Source of the DNA: Archegozetes longisetosus
Lineage: Eukaryota > Arthropoda > Arachnida > Sarcoptiformes > Trhypochthoniidae
Direction of reading: 5' to 3'
Length of the DNA: 64,000 nt
NCBI GenBank assembly: GCA_018873245.2
Contig: JAEMBT020000006.1
Coordinates: forward strand, 9,569,855 to 9,633,854
Shown: positions 14,411-26,801 of the stretch, piece after piece
How the letters are laid out: every line of letters starts with the position of its first letter
How positions within the stretch are numbered: the first letter of the stretch is position 1
Position numbers and translations under genes: made by a program
Notes under the pieces: generated by a model
Database searches by the model: none
The model's input: the letters and a program-made list of their open reading frames with translations, nothing else
What the model was told of the DNA's origin: nothing

Positions 14411-17400
14411 ATGAGGCCCACGTCACTGCTATCGCCTTGCACAACAACCAAACAGTATGTCAGGGAATTCTTTGCAGAATTTATCGGAACATTCATTCTA
14501 ATTGTAAGTACTCCTGCGAACGTCAGGCGCAGAATCTAAATTTACTTTTCATCTCAATAGCTTTAGATATCAGTACCGGCTTATGATAGGTTTGCTTTTT
14601 TAACTATACTAACTATACGCTAATGACGATATTCTGCAGAATGTGCTGAGAATATCAATTTTTCGACGAATAACTCATTGAAATTTTGTTTTAATAGTGT
14701 TAATAATTTACTGATAAAGTTTACGTGATCCAACCTATAATCGATTAAATTTGAGTTAACTTGGCTCAAAAGCCATTTTTTGCTCATTCCTCTAAAATAT
14801 AAGCAGTATAATTGATTGTAAACTTTAATTCAATTAAAAACAATGGCTCTTTTGTTAAACCGGTCTTATGGGCAAACAATGAATTTGACTGCATAAAAAA
14901 CAGAATAAGAGGATTGGAATAAGAGAATGAGGAACAGAACAATAAAACTGAGCAATATTGTTGTAAAACAATCACCAATGAATAGAATAAAATTAACATA
15001 AGCTATTGGTTTGTAATATTGGACAATTTAGTATAGACAACCTGATTGTCAATATAATTCAATTAAGATTTGTTCTAGGGGAGAAAGTAATTCAATTATG
15101 TAATTTCAGACTTTCTTTTCTCTCAAAACATTGAAAGTTTGATTGAATTTGATTTTTTATTCATCTGACACTAGAGAACCTGAACATGTTAATGACGTCA
15201 ATTTTATTTTCCATATTGATTCACTTTGATTGACTCGATTATCGGAAAACTGAGAGAATTTACAAGTGAATCAAAATTAGTTTAAATAAAGTTAATCATA
15301 AATTGATAAAGTATGATTTCTACAACTAACAATTTACTTTTAATTACATCTTAAGTCGTAGAATAATTTAATAAAATGCTGATTAAGAACACTAGACTTA
15401 TTTTCGTGATCATGTTCTGACTTTGGCTCTGATTAACTGAAATTATTGTTTTGCACCGACTCCTAACAGAGCCAAAGCACGACATTACACTTTTCTAAGA
15501 GTACTACACGAATAAAACGTTAGCAAATTTTTCAAACAGTATATTACATTGAGGGTAATATTCCCCTATCATATTCCTACTAGAATATTAAATTTAAGGA
15601 CAAGTTCTGTCACTATGTTCTAACAGAATATTCTAACAGAATATAGTTGCATGAAGATTTTAGTTGTGAAAAAAATGTTTTGTTTTTATTGCTATAAGTT
15701 TAGCTAATATGAAAGCTAGAATAAAATATTTGTTTCAATCTCTAATATATATTTCTCCTTATGTGTATTATTATTTTCACTTTTGTTTGTTTATAAATCT
15801 ATTCCGAGTCAGAAAAAATTATAGCTTTTGCCGTTAGTTTTGACTTTTATCGTTTTTGTTCATTACCAGTTAGAAAGCCTTTAGTAAACTCAGACCAATC
15901 ATTATATTGTTGACTGAACTGTGAATCGGAAAATAAATAAACTAAAAGTCAATTTTGAAGTCTATTTGACAATGGAATGGGATATTAAATTTTGCTCTTA
16001 ATGTTTTATTCCGAAATATATTAATTTCCACTGATCGAAACAAGACTTTCTAACACTCTTATTTTGCTCGCAAACATTACAATGTAGTGAAGAACTACTT
16101 GAGTTTCTAAAATACTCGTACTTCATATCTACTCCGTTTATAATCCTCTATTCCTTTATATTTTGAACCTTTACTATAGAACCTGCACCATTCTCCTTTA
16201 CTTTTTAATTTGCAATTCTTCAAAAAACTATTTTTATTTCTAAACAACATTTCTTACAGTTAATCAGTATTTCAGAGAACTTCTATCTAATAGTTATTTA
16301 TTTATTTCTATTATCATTCTTTTAGTATCAAAGCTAAAAACTTTTCAATTTAAAATTTCAATCCGAATTGGGATAATTTGTTTTCATAGAAAAAGTCTAT
16401 TTAGAGCTAGACTAATACAGTTGTAAACTTAATAATCCGCGATAAGAACAAGGAAAAGATTGTTGTTGTGTCAACCTTCCTCTCATGCGCATCAGTTTGT
16501 TGCGGAATTTGATTTCGGACTTACTTTAATTAGGATATTAAATATTCTATAAGTTTGTTAGTGACTTCAGTATTAAGTTTTGATGAAAAGCATGCCATTA
16601 TAACGCACGACTTCCAGTTGTCACGAATCACTATTAAGTTCGTAAGTGTACAGATGGCCTAAACAAAAACATTACGTTTGGTAAAAGTAAATAGAAAATA
16701 AACCTGAACTATGCCATAAACAAAGTGAAATAATTTCTCGGAAAAACTTATCGTTACGACAAATAACAGCTGATTGACGATTGGTACTAATCGATCGGCA
16801 GAATATTTGACGACTCACTACTTTTAGATTGAGCAGTATCTCAATCATAAACATCTGTTTATCGTTTGAGCAAAATTGATAGCAGCTTTTTCTACAAAAT
16901 CTATATTTTCGCTTTTATATCCTTTTAATTGAACATTCAGTTGACTTTCAACAAAATTCAACTTAGATAAAAACGATCAAATCTGAAATAATTTGATATG
17001 TGTATCCTTTTTAGAGCCAATAACGATGACCTTTTGGTTGAAATTGAAACTGCGGTTATATTATTACTGTAGAATAGATGACAAATTGTTTCACAACTAT
17101 AGTAAACGCGTAGTATTAAACAATTCAATTTAGTTTAACTGTTCAAAGTTAGAACTACCTACAATTTGATGACAATCAAACTTGTTTTCTCCATATAAAT
17201 CATTGAATGAGAGCTCTGTTCAGCTTAAATTCAATTTAAATGAGAACAAGTAGGGAAATGGTTTAATTAGATGAAATACTTTTATAGAAGTTAATTAAAT
17301 TACTAGAAAATGACCTCTAATGTTAATTGATATTAGTTAACTTAATATTTTCTATTATAAGCTACTTAGTTGTGTGAAAATGTTTACATAATTGCAAATG

Positions 17401-20400
17401 TACTAATAAGTTATGTGTAACGTGTTTGGGTAAAATCCCTTTTACCATTTCACCTCAGTATCTCTTCATTTCAATTAATATTCATTAAAATTGAGCAACT
17501 CTTCATTTACTAATTAATTCTAACAATAGAATAACTAGATGTACATTAGCAAATTTAATAATCGTTGATAGCAACTTGTAGTGATGTGTGACTCTCATCA
17601 CTTAATAATAACTAAAGTTCATAATATTTAAGATATTGACAAACCTATAGAACATCAGCATAATAATCAAAATAAGTTAGAAATCTAATTTGTCAACGAA
17701 TTGATGCGCTCGATAGGCAAGTTGAAATAGAGATAGTTTTTTCTTGTTGCTATCAACGATTACCAAGTTTTTCAGTGTTAGTAATAGTGAATTTAAAAGA
17801 CTAGCTTAGAATAACGAAGTGCTTTGAAAAATGATTATTACATGTTTGCTTAAATAAATGTTTTTTTCAGTTAGAATCTAAACATTTGATAGAACGTAAT
17901 GCTAAAATGTTGCTTATTGATTAATTGAATTAAACTGTATATTTCAGGCAGTCGGAGATGGAGGAATAGCTTCATACTTTCTAAGGAAAAATAGTTCACC
18001 TGATATATTCTCGATATCCTTTTGCTATGGTAAGTATTACGAAACAAGCAATTCTAATGTTACGTAATATAACTTTAGGCATTAGGCGTCTTAAACAGAA
18101 TTTGATGAAAGTTAATTTGCTAGAGCTTTGCACATTACATCGTGTCTTATTTAGCTCAACAAAGTTTTAATCTCTAGCTTAATTAGCCTTCTTGCATTCA
18201 CACTAAACTTTTTAATAATTATTCTAAATTTCAGTTAGCAAATATCCTCTCTCCAACTTTTCAAAAGAGGATTCAATTAATACTCTTTTTAATAATAGTT
18301 TTCAGTTAATTTAAATTATTAGAGAGTAACACAGACAGAGATTTCAAATGTTATCTAAAGCCTTTGTGATGGTTATTCTTTATTTTTGGCTCATATGCCC
18401 ATTTCAATTATATTGAAATGGAGTCATTGACAATTGTTGGCAAAACGCTCAATTCAAGTGAACATTGCTAGAAGGTCAAAACATCATTGAAAATTCAATT
18501 TAAATCTCAATTCATGAAACAACCCACAGATATGAAATTAATCTCAAATTCATGTCACTCCCTAAAGACAAGCTGAAACTTTCTTTTGATCTTCTGTTGT
18601 TGGAAATACTTGGAAAGTATCTGCGTATAAGCCGACAAGATTTGTTTTAGCAAGATAGTTATTAATTATTGAACAAAAATTATAAAATGCAAGCAATTTT
18701 GGTAGATCTTATAAAGTAAAAAATATAAGCCTATTTTGTTTGCTTAGTGTCGATCATTATTATGCGTAAATTATGATATATGACCTTTTCCTTTGAGTGT
18801 AAAAAACAAAATTGATGTCGTAAAACCCTAAAATTGATAGTATAAGAATAATGTTGCCTAACATTAAACTGAGGTTTTCAGAGGTTTCGTCTGTTCTTTT
18901 CAATGAGTGGGAATTGATTTTGACAGAGAAGATAAAAGCCTAGCATAAATTGGTTTCTACTTTAAAACCAATAGTGAATAGGGAAGTAGAGGTTTAAACG
19001 TTGACTTTTAGCGCATCGCTAATAACCCAAGTCGTTGTTTGCCATACAAACATCACTCCAATAACTAAACAAACTGCAACTTGCAATGCAAATCAATAAT
19101 TAAAGTGTGAACATCACTAGAAATCCTTGTAACTCTCCACTAGAAAAACTTGTTCTCGATTTTAGTTTTCCATCAAAATTCATAATTCAACTTTGTAAAC
19201 TTTACCACTACGTCTCCAATCAAATGTTTCTAGACAAACTGCAGCCTTGACTTACACCTAAAAGTTAATCACATAAATTAGTTTAACTCTGGAATATTTT
19301 AGCATCAGTTGTCTTAGAAAAGATTTGCACTAAAAGTGATTGCTTATAAGATTGACTTTTTTCGAATGTAATCATTGATGATGGCAGAAAATTAGATTAT
19401 AAGAAAGTTATGTACTTCCTTTCTAATCATTATTTAGGAAGGAATAGTACTTTAATATTTTATTCAACATCAATCACTTCTGTGCCGTCAAATATATTAA
19501 TAAACTTACTCTCAAATCATTACAAACTTTACCCACTAATTCTATGCTCTATCGATTTTCATCTTCTTATCTCATACCATCAGAGCTATCAATTAAAATT
19601 ACAACATTTTATTTGTCGTCTCTTCAGGAAAACCCAATCAAACATTTATCAGAGCCTTAATTCCGGTTAATCGTCATTTAGACGGAAATTACTAGTTTTC
19701 AACACACGTTTCGATAACTCATTCATCTGAAGCACACAATCAAAACAGATAGTCACTAAACTTATGTAATTTCTTTCATTCACTCTTCAGCTAACCATAA
19801 GAATCAAACCAATTGATTTGGCTTTCAGTTGAATTGAGTCAGATATGATTACTTGGTATCAGTTTCATAAATTAGGTTGCTCCAAGAATCAAATTCCTGG
19901 AATAGTATTCAATTCTTTTCCAAATGACTTAGGTCAGCCCCAACCCGAAAGTTGTATATTGTTGAATAACCAAATTGTTTGTAAGGAAATTTTGTAAAGA
20001 ATCTGAAAATTGGTTTAGAGCTGTTAAGATAAAATAGTGAGAGATTATATAAAATGGCAAGAAATTCTAAGAAATTCTAAGAAATTCTAAGAAATTCTAT
20101 AAATAGGCTGTAATAGACGAATTGAATGATAAAAGATCTAATTGAAGCTTTGAAAAATCGTACCGAAACTGCAATTGACTATTATTGGAAGTTTACAACA
20201 AATTCAAGTCAAGTGCTAAGTAAATAAATTAAGAGAAGCAGAGTTTCGAAAAGATATATCCTCTTAATGTGCGGTCTTTTACAATCACATAACAAACAAC
20301 GTTCTAATTGATTGAACGGAAAAGTCGAGAATCACTTGAGTAAATATTTTCCGACTTTCGATTTGTACTAAAGCGTAACAGAAAATTTCAAATAACAAAA

Positions 20401-23400
20401 TCAAATATCAATTGATCAATTATTATTTTTACTGATAATTTTTCTAATTCTGATTCTGTAATAAGTCGACTGATATTTAGTAGGCTTTCAAAATTGATTT
20501 AGTGTTAATTGTGAAGTTTGATATAAGTTAATTTGACTTATATTTATATGTGTATATCAATGTATATCAAACTTGTGAGTTTGACTAGTCTTCTTGAGTG
20601 ACCTATCTCTTCCTCAGCACTTGAGTGTTATATAATATGACTGATATTCTATACATAAAGTTGATGTTTCCTGATATTTGTGATAAATCTGACAAAGTAC
20701 AGAACATGAGCTAAACCCTTGTTTCAGGTGTTGGCGCTTTAATAGGAATCAGTGCATCGCTTCCCGTGTCAGGTATTTAAAACACTGTTTTCATAATTTA
20801 TTAGTGGCATAGAATTTAGTTAATGTGTTAAATGATTGATTGACATTTTTTGCCTTCAATTGTTTAGGTGCTCACATAAACCCGGCTGGTAAGTCAGGCT
20901 ATTCATAATTATTTTATTAAATACTCCATTGTCTTCACCACTAAATATACTCTCAATTGATTCTAAGTCACTCTTTAAACTAACTTTATTTCAGCTATTC
21001 TTCACTAAGTTATGTTTAGTTATAATTGTTTTGCTTCTATTATCTAAAATTGAGATATTTGTACAAACACAAGTAATTAAGGTTAAAATTGAAATTTCAG
21101 TCACTGTGGCGCTCGCGTCTGTTGGAAAATTTCCACTCCAAAAAGTTGTGCATTACGTAATCGCCCAATTTTTGGGAGGCTTTGCTGCGGCCGCAGTCGT
21201 TTATTTAACATATTTCGAAGGTATGTTCTCTAATGTGTTTCAAGTTTATGAGCAAACTTTAGTGCTTATTTTTCTCTAATGATTCTCATAAGAATATATA
21301 TATATATCTATATGAGAGTATTATCACCATTTGACCTTTACGAAAATGACCTCCATATAATTTTTGTTTCTTTTTATTTCAAATTACTTGCACAAATTGA
21401 ACAAATTGAACAAATATTTGACTCTCTTGTGTCACTATGAATCTAATATACTTTTACGCAACTGATTCACATTTGATTCAAATTTCAAACACAACTGATC
21501 ACAAAGCAATCATCTCAAATGAATAAGAATTTAAAATACCTTAATGAATATTGAAGCTGAATGTGTATATTGAAATTATTCTACAATAGTGAAACTTACA
21601 GGTAAAGGTAGACTAAAGTTTGGCCATGAACCACCACGAGTGAAGCTTATGAAAATAAAGCACTTCTAATTTTAGCATAAAAACCATAAAAATAATAGAG
21701 TCTGGCAGTTTCTCAATTTGATCCCTTTTGACTGACATTCTACAACTACAGCATCGAGTTGCCAGTTGTCGAGCAGAAAATAAATAAATGAATCTTAGAC
21801 TAAAACCACATAAAGACTCATTTATTTATTGAGTAATATAAAATGATTTCATTCTATCCATCAGATGTTTTGTAGTTTAGTTTTTATTCTTTATTTTCAT
21901 TTTTTATTTAAAACATTGACTTGAGCGAATAAAATAAAGTCAATCAAATATATTGTTTGCTTTTTTATACGACTGTCAAGTGCAAAATGTGATGCAGAGA
22001 AAATCACTTTCTTTACTATATATTCAGCTATACATTGAGCCATATATTCAACTATACATTCAGCTATACATTGCTTGTAAGGTTAGAGGGCTTCATATAA
22101 TTCCAGAACGACTATAGAGTATCGACTAATGCATAGAGTATTGTCGAGTCATGCCATCAAATTTGCCACCAGTCAAATCTAAGAAATTGTCCAATTGAAA
22201 TTTTTTGCTCAAATTTAATAATTTATATTTGCTTATGCACTACTATCCTGTAGGGCTCAATACAACAATTCAGAATTCAATTGTGATATACAACAGAATC
22301 TATTGACTTATATGTAGAATATTAGCAAATAATAAAATCCGTATCATTTCAAACATAACCTAAAAAGGGCTGAAATCAATTTAAAGTTGAAAATTTCAAC
22401 TTTAAATCCTTCCAAGCATTAAATTCAAGACATAAAACATTATTTTATTCTATTTATTTATCAAAACTTATTTCATATCGGAGTAAACGTTTCATTCAAT
22501 ACAGGAGTCCTGTATATATAATCCTATTTTCATTTTGAGATATCGACCCATTATTTTAGAGCTTTGGTCTTCACTTTCATGAGTACTACTGAAAACAGAG
22601 ACCAACAAAGAGTGTCGATTGTGCCAATCAAACTAATCACGTCTTGGAAAACATTTTGACGAGAATTTAAAGCTCGAAAGAATCAGCTCAAAAACTTATA
22701 TAACTCTATCTAGCAAAGAATTTACTGAAACTGGCACAAAACTCACTCAAATTTGTAATCTTTATTGTTTTTCTTCTATCACTGAATCTGTCATTTAATC
22801 AATACTCAGCTAAAGTTTCATTTCAACAATTTCGCGACAAATATGCGTTTTGTCTTTCAATCGAAAGTTATCAAAACTTTTGGAAGAAGATGTTAAGATT
22901 ATATGTTTCAAATGGATTAGATTACTCCGAATTATATTAAAGACAATGTCATATCTATTGACTGTTACTAAGAATCTAGAGTTTTCTATCAGATCAGGTT
23001 ATTACTATTTGATATACTATTTTTTATTGAATTTTAAAGATTTGCATTAAATAAGTTGTGTAAAACTTGCAGACACAGGTAAGATACTTTACAACAACGG
23101 AAAGATTCTTAACCTTGGTTACCATAGTTTCGATTACAATAAGAATTGCAAATTTCAAAAAGAGTTAACAATATTTTATTCTGAGTAGCACACTTAAACT
23201 ACATAACATTATTCATTTATTTTCGCAGTAAAAGCTTGAATTCCAAGTAAGCTCAATATAAGAAATATATGCTTTTTAAAAACAACGAGAATTCGATGAT
23301 TAATTTTTAATAGATTCAAAAGGGTTATTGTTATGCACTTAAAAAGATGAAAATTTTTTACAATCTTATAGCAAAGTAGTTGATATTAGTTTTAAAATAT

Positions 23401-24449
23401 AATTCAAATTTGAGTAAGTTTGAAACTAAAAGAATCGTTATAAATTCAAAAAGCTATCGAATCGTTTGATAATGGAGTTCGAACAGCATACAACTCTTCA
23501 ACGAGCACTGGTTTCATATTTGCAACTTATCCTTCAGAGCATATAAGCCTTTTGGGCGTACTAATTGATCAGGTAATTATGTTGAAACGAAATTCTAATA
23601 GTATTGCAATCTTAGACAAAACTATTACGATATTAGACAAAAATCTAGTAGCAAAACCCAGAGTAACTAATAGTTATGCAAATCTAGATTGTGGGTACAG
23701 GACTTCTAATGTTTGCTGTGGTGGCCGTTACGGATGATAAAGGAATAAATACTCCCAAACATTTAATTCCAACAGTTTTCGCTTTAGTAATTACTGCGCT
23801 ATGTGTATCGTATGGTTTCAATTGTGCGGCAACACTAAGTAATACCTATAAACACTTAATGTTTGTGTTTGTGAGTTGTTAGATTTTCTCTTTCCATAAG
23901 ATCCGGCGCGAGATTTATCTCCAAGATTGTTTACAATGATTGCTGGTTGGAGTTCGACATTTGAGTGAGTTTCATACTGTTTCAATACAATCTTAAGATA
24001 CAGTACTTCATGTCCTACTGATGTATTCCAACTAATATAAAAGTGCATTGAATGGGCATTACTGGTGGGTGGCCGGTCTTCTGGGGCCTCTCTTGGGTGG
24101 AATTGTGGGCGTATGGGTTTATTACATTACAATTGAAATGCATCATGTCGAGAGCTTACCTTATACTGAATCGCATCGAAGTAATTCGTTATTAGGAACA
24201 GATCACGACCTGAAAGATGATCAAAGTAAGAAAATCTGACTGAAACACCAAATCATGCCTCTTCGAGCGAAAGGAGATCCTTCTTCATATAAAAGCTATG
24301 AATTATAGAAATGCACACAAGATTCAAGACACCAAAAGTAATCGATATAATTTACTTACTTTGTTGCAGCCTTCGGATCAACGCATTCGGATAATATCGA
24401 AAAACAAGCGGCAAATCGCATTAAACTCCATCGCATTCCTATGGAATAA
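14411..24449 (+). CDS. Aquaglyceroporin (MIP family channel), complete, ten exons
   Basis: A membrane channel for water, glycerol and other small solutes. Exons: 14411-14503, 17948-18029, 20728-20772, 20868-20888, 21101-21220, 23454-23572, 23688-23838, 23901-23964, 24044-24225, 24370-24449. All phases agree and give 318 residues, normal for the family. The N-terminus reads REFFAEFIGTFILI, typical of helix 1. The first pore motif is SGAHINPAV (Asn78-Pro79-Ala80); the second is NCAATLNPARD (Asn211-Pro212-Ala213-Arg214-Asp215). The Asp after the second NPA-Arg is the hallmark of glycerol-conducting members. The last helix is followed by a charged cytoplasmic tail ending RIKLHRIPME. The motif SGAHINPA is built across a 21-bp exon flanked by introns. 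Intron 1 (3.4 kb) carries a MITE-like element. Tissue role and substrate range are not visible from sequence. Confidence 0.95.
15421..15477. repeat. Inverted repeat with 11-bp perfect arms
   Basis: CTTTGGCTCTG at 15421-15431 is the exact reverse complement of CAGAGCCAAAG at 15467-15477, with a 35-nt loop. It lies in aquaglyceroporin intron 1. It could be a chance hairpin or the remnant of a small element. Confidence 0.5.
17544..17778. mobile_element. MITE-like element, copy 1 (Tc1/mariner-type non-autonomous candidate)
   Basis: A 17-bp perfect inverted repeat, TAATCGTTGATAGCAAC at 17559-17575 and its reverse complement at 17746-17762, sits inside longer imperfect inverted termini (CATTAGCAAATTT on the left; TTTTTCAGTGT on the right). 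TA dinucleotides flank both ends (17542-17543 and 17779-17780). The interior has no open frame. Its sequence matches 42143-42370 along nearly its whole length, including shared words such as TTGATGCGC-like and GTTGCTATC-like cores, so it is a dispersed family and not a chance hairpin. CA-starting termini with TA flanks fit Tc1/mariner-derived MITEs. The right end lies about 170 bp before aquaglyceroporin exon 2. Confidence 0.8.
20059..20098 (+). repeat. Four tandem copies of a 10-bp unit
   Basis: AAGAAATTCT is repeated four times exactly, in aquaglyceroporin intron 2. It is a young microsatellite-like expansion. Confidence 0.9.
22005..22075 (+). repeat. Degenerate tandem repeat of ATTCAGCTATACATT type
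   Basis: Four imperfect copies of a word like TATTCAGCTATACATTGAGC run in series in aquaglyceroporin intron 5. No function is inferred. Confidence 0.55.
22379..22407. repeat. 29-bp perfect palindrome
   Basis: ATTTAAAGTTGAAA and its exact reverse complement TTTCAACTTTAAAT are separated by one A. It lies in aquaglyceroporin intron 5. Arms of 14 bp with a one-base centre would extrude easily; it may be a regulator half-site pair or chance in AT-rich DNA. Confidence 0.7.
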
Positions 24450-24762
24450 CAAATAGTTCATAGAGTCGTATAGTTATCCCTTTACTTTGGGTAATATATG
24501 TGCATTCATTAGCTTTTTATTTGGTTTTTTTCCTGAAATATTTATATTAAGTGCCTATAATAAAACCCTATTTAGTATAGTATGTCTACTACTGTTTGCT
24601 GTGTGTGTTTGGCTTCCTCATCGTCTAATCGCTGCAATTTCATCGTCGATCATTACATCGCTCCAGCATTTCCATCGCCTCAGATACCAATTATTATTCT
24701 GCAAAACCTTCTTTTAATACTTCCAGAAACCATTCAATCCATTAAATAGTTGGAGTTTTTGC

Positions 24763-24812
24763 CACCTAACCTAACTCGGCTAATCTAGCCTAACATAATC
24801 TCACCTAACTTT
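24763..24812. repeat. Degenerate CCTAA (telomere-like) repeat patch
   Basis: The words CCTAACCTAACT, CTAGCCTAACA and CACCTAACTTTAAC follow each other; on the minus strand they read as TTAGG-like units. Similar patches occur in the exchanger introns. They are too diverged to be a true telomere. Confidence 0.5.
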
Positions 24813-26738
24813 AACTAATAGAAAAGTAATTTAACTATTTTGCAAAGATTAAGTTATTTCTGAAAAGATTAGACCATTTTTGGAGATTTATATCTGAGTC
24901 GATGGAAACGTTGAGGCGACGAAATTGTGACGATCAAATGACGGGGTACAATGTGTTTACGTTCTATGTGTGTCTACTAGTAATATGTGTCCATTTCTAT
25001 GTGTATAGTACATTAATTTTGATAGCAGAATGAAATCTATTTTAGACAATGTTATATTCCGAAAATGAGGTTAACTTATGCGATATATGACTTGACTTAG
25101 CTTCCAAACGTAGTTTCAATTACTTCCTGTCACAACTAAACGACGTTAAACTGAACTCCTAAATTTTAACCTTTATTCTTTCCTAAGCCTTTCAACACAA
25201 GTTCTGTTCAATTCTATTCTTCTTTTCATCAGCTTTTTGATGATTGATTAAATTTTAATAATGATTAACTTGATTATTAATTATATAAATATTAGCCTTT
25301 AATGATCATACTGATGATGATTTTTATGTAAAATAATGAATAATCTTTCTAAACTGGCTGTTTGTAAAGAAACAGTCTTTCATTCATACTAATAGCATTA
25401 AGTTATTCATTAAAGCACATTAAAACAGAGGTCAACTGAGTGTTCACTCTAAAACTTGAGTAATGACTAGACAAAATCATCTTTTCACTTTTCACTCCAT
25501 TCACACAATAATCCTTTAGCCTTACAATTTCTCATATTTTCATCAGGTTTATAGGATTTCACTCTCCAATTATTATGTGTCTAAAAAATAGTCTTCGGGA
25601 TCGATAGTCAAGTTCTCAAGTGATTCATTGCGCACAAACTGAGAACTGAAACAAAACTAGAAATTGAGACAGAACTAGAAATAGAAACAGAACTTAGATA
25701 CTGATTATTCAGGAAAACTTCTGATATGACACGATTGTCTTGATTTGAAATTTAATCATTGTTGAGAATAATATTTTTTGCTAAATCACAGCTGAGTTTG
25801 ACACTGTCTGAGATTGGTTGTGATGCCCAAACCCACCCCAATCTAATATAATGAAATATCTGATCAAACTCCTGATAGAGTTGTACCAAGCCTTACACGA
25901 CAAGCCGGCTTTTCACTTGTCAAAAATAAATTTTATTCAAATTGTTCATATTTTCATTGTGCATCATGCAACTCTAATATTCTTTCCTGGAAGTCTATTT
26001 TATTCCATTTTATTGGGCAAAATATCAACTCTTCATATTTTTATTGTTATAATAGTCTATAAGTAATCTTAAAATTTCTTTCATCAAGCAGTACAGAATC
26101 AAATATCTAATAAACTATCTTTCAAACTGATCACATTTTAGCACTGATTGCTAGATTTCTATGTATTTGAACAGATTCTAGAATCAAATAAATCATTATA
26201 GGCTAGAGATATTTTATTATTTATGATTGTAGTCTCGATAACTCAAACATCGATCGGTTATATAGTTAGCATTGATATCACTTGACACTATATTCCTAGA
26301 CTAAGCCAAACGATTATAAAATCATTCAAATTAATTAAGCTTTAAGTGATTAATTGGTTAGTCAATCAGAGAGTATAGAAAAAAGATTGAGCTGCTATCG
26401 AACTTGCTTGGCTCACAAGCTAGATAATTAGCGTTGTTGAGTTCAACTTTAAAATCACTTATATATTGGTATATATTTCATGACTGAAATAGATAAACAA
26501 CTTTTCCTTTAATAAGACTTTACTTTGAACAGGAATTGAATTACAAGGCATGGAAACACACTTATAAATATGAATATGTTATATTAGTCATGACACCCAG
26601 AATGGCTAAAATATTCAAATAAATTTCTTTTCAAACAGTTTAGTCCATATATTGCACATTTTTTATTGTATCATCTATAACTGCATGAATGCAACTATTA
26701 TTTATTATACAAAACTTATAATAAAATATGATGAGCCC

Positions 26739-26801
26739 ACTGCTATTGCGCCCTATCTCTAATCCAAATTACATGGAAGATAGCATTTTACGGCACTGAC
26801 C
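26739..26801 (+). repeat. Dispersed repeat motif, copy B
   Basis: Same ordered words and spacing as 2184-2246 (ACTGCTAT, GCCCTATCTC, then GGCACTGACCC). A shorter relative lies at 58286-58338. Family unknown. Confidence 0.45.

Noticed and set aside
20929-21279. Open frame of 116 codons on the plus strand
   Set aside because: Its middle is aquaglyceroporin exon 5 (21101-21220); the ends are intron read-through.
24487-24717. Hydrophobic open frame after the aquaglyceroporin stop
   Set aside because: It lies in the 3' UTR, is AT-rich with no family match, and its phase does not connect to the last exon.
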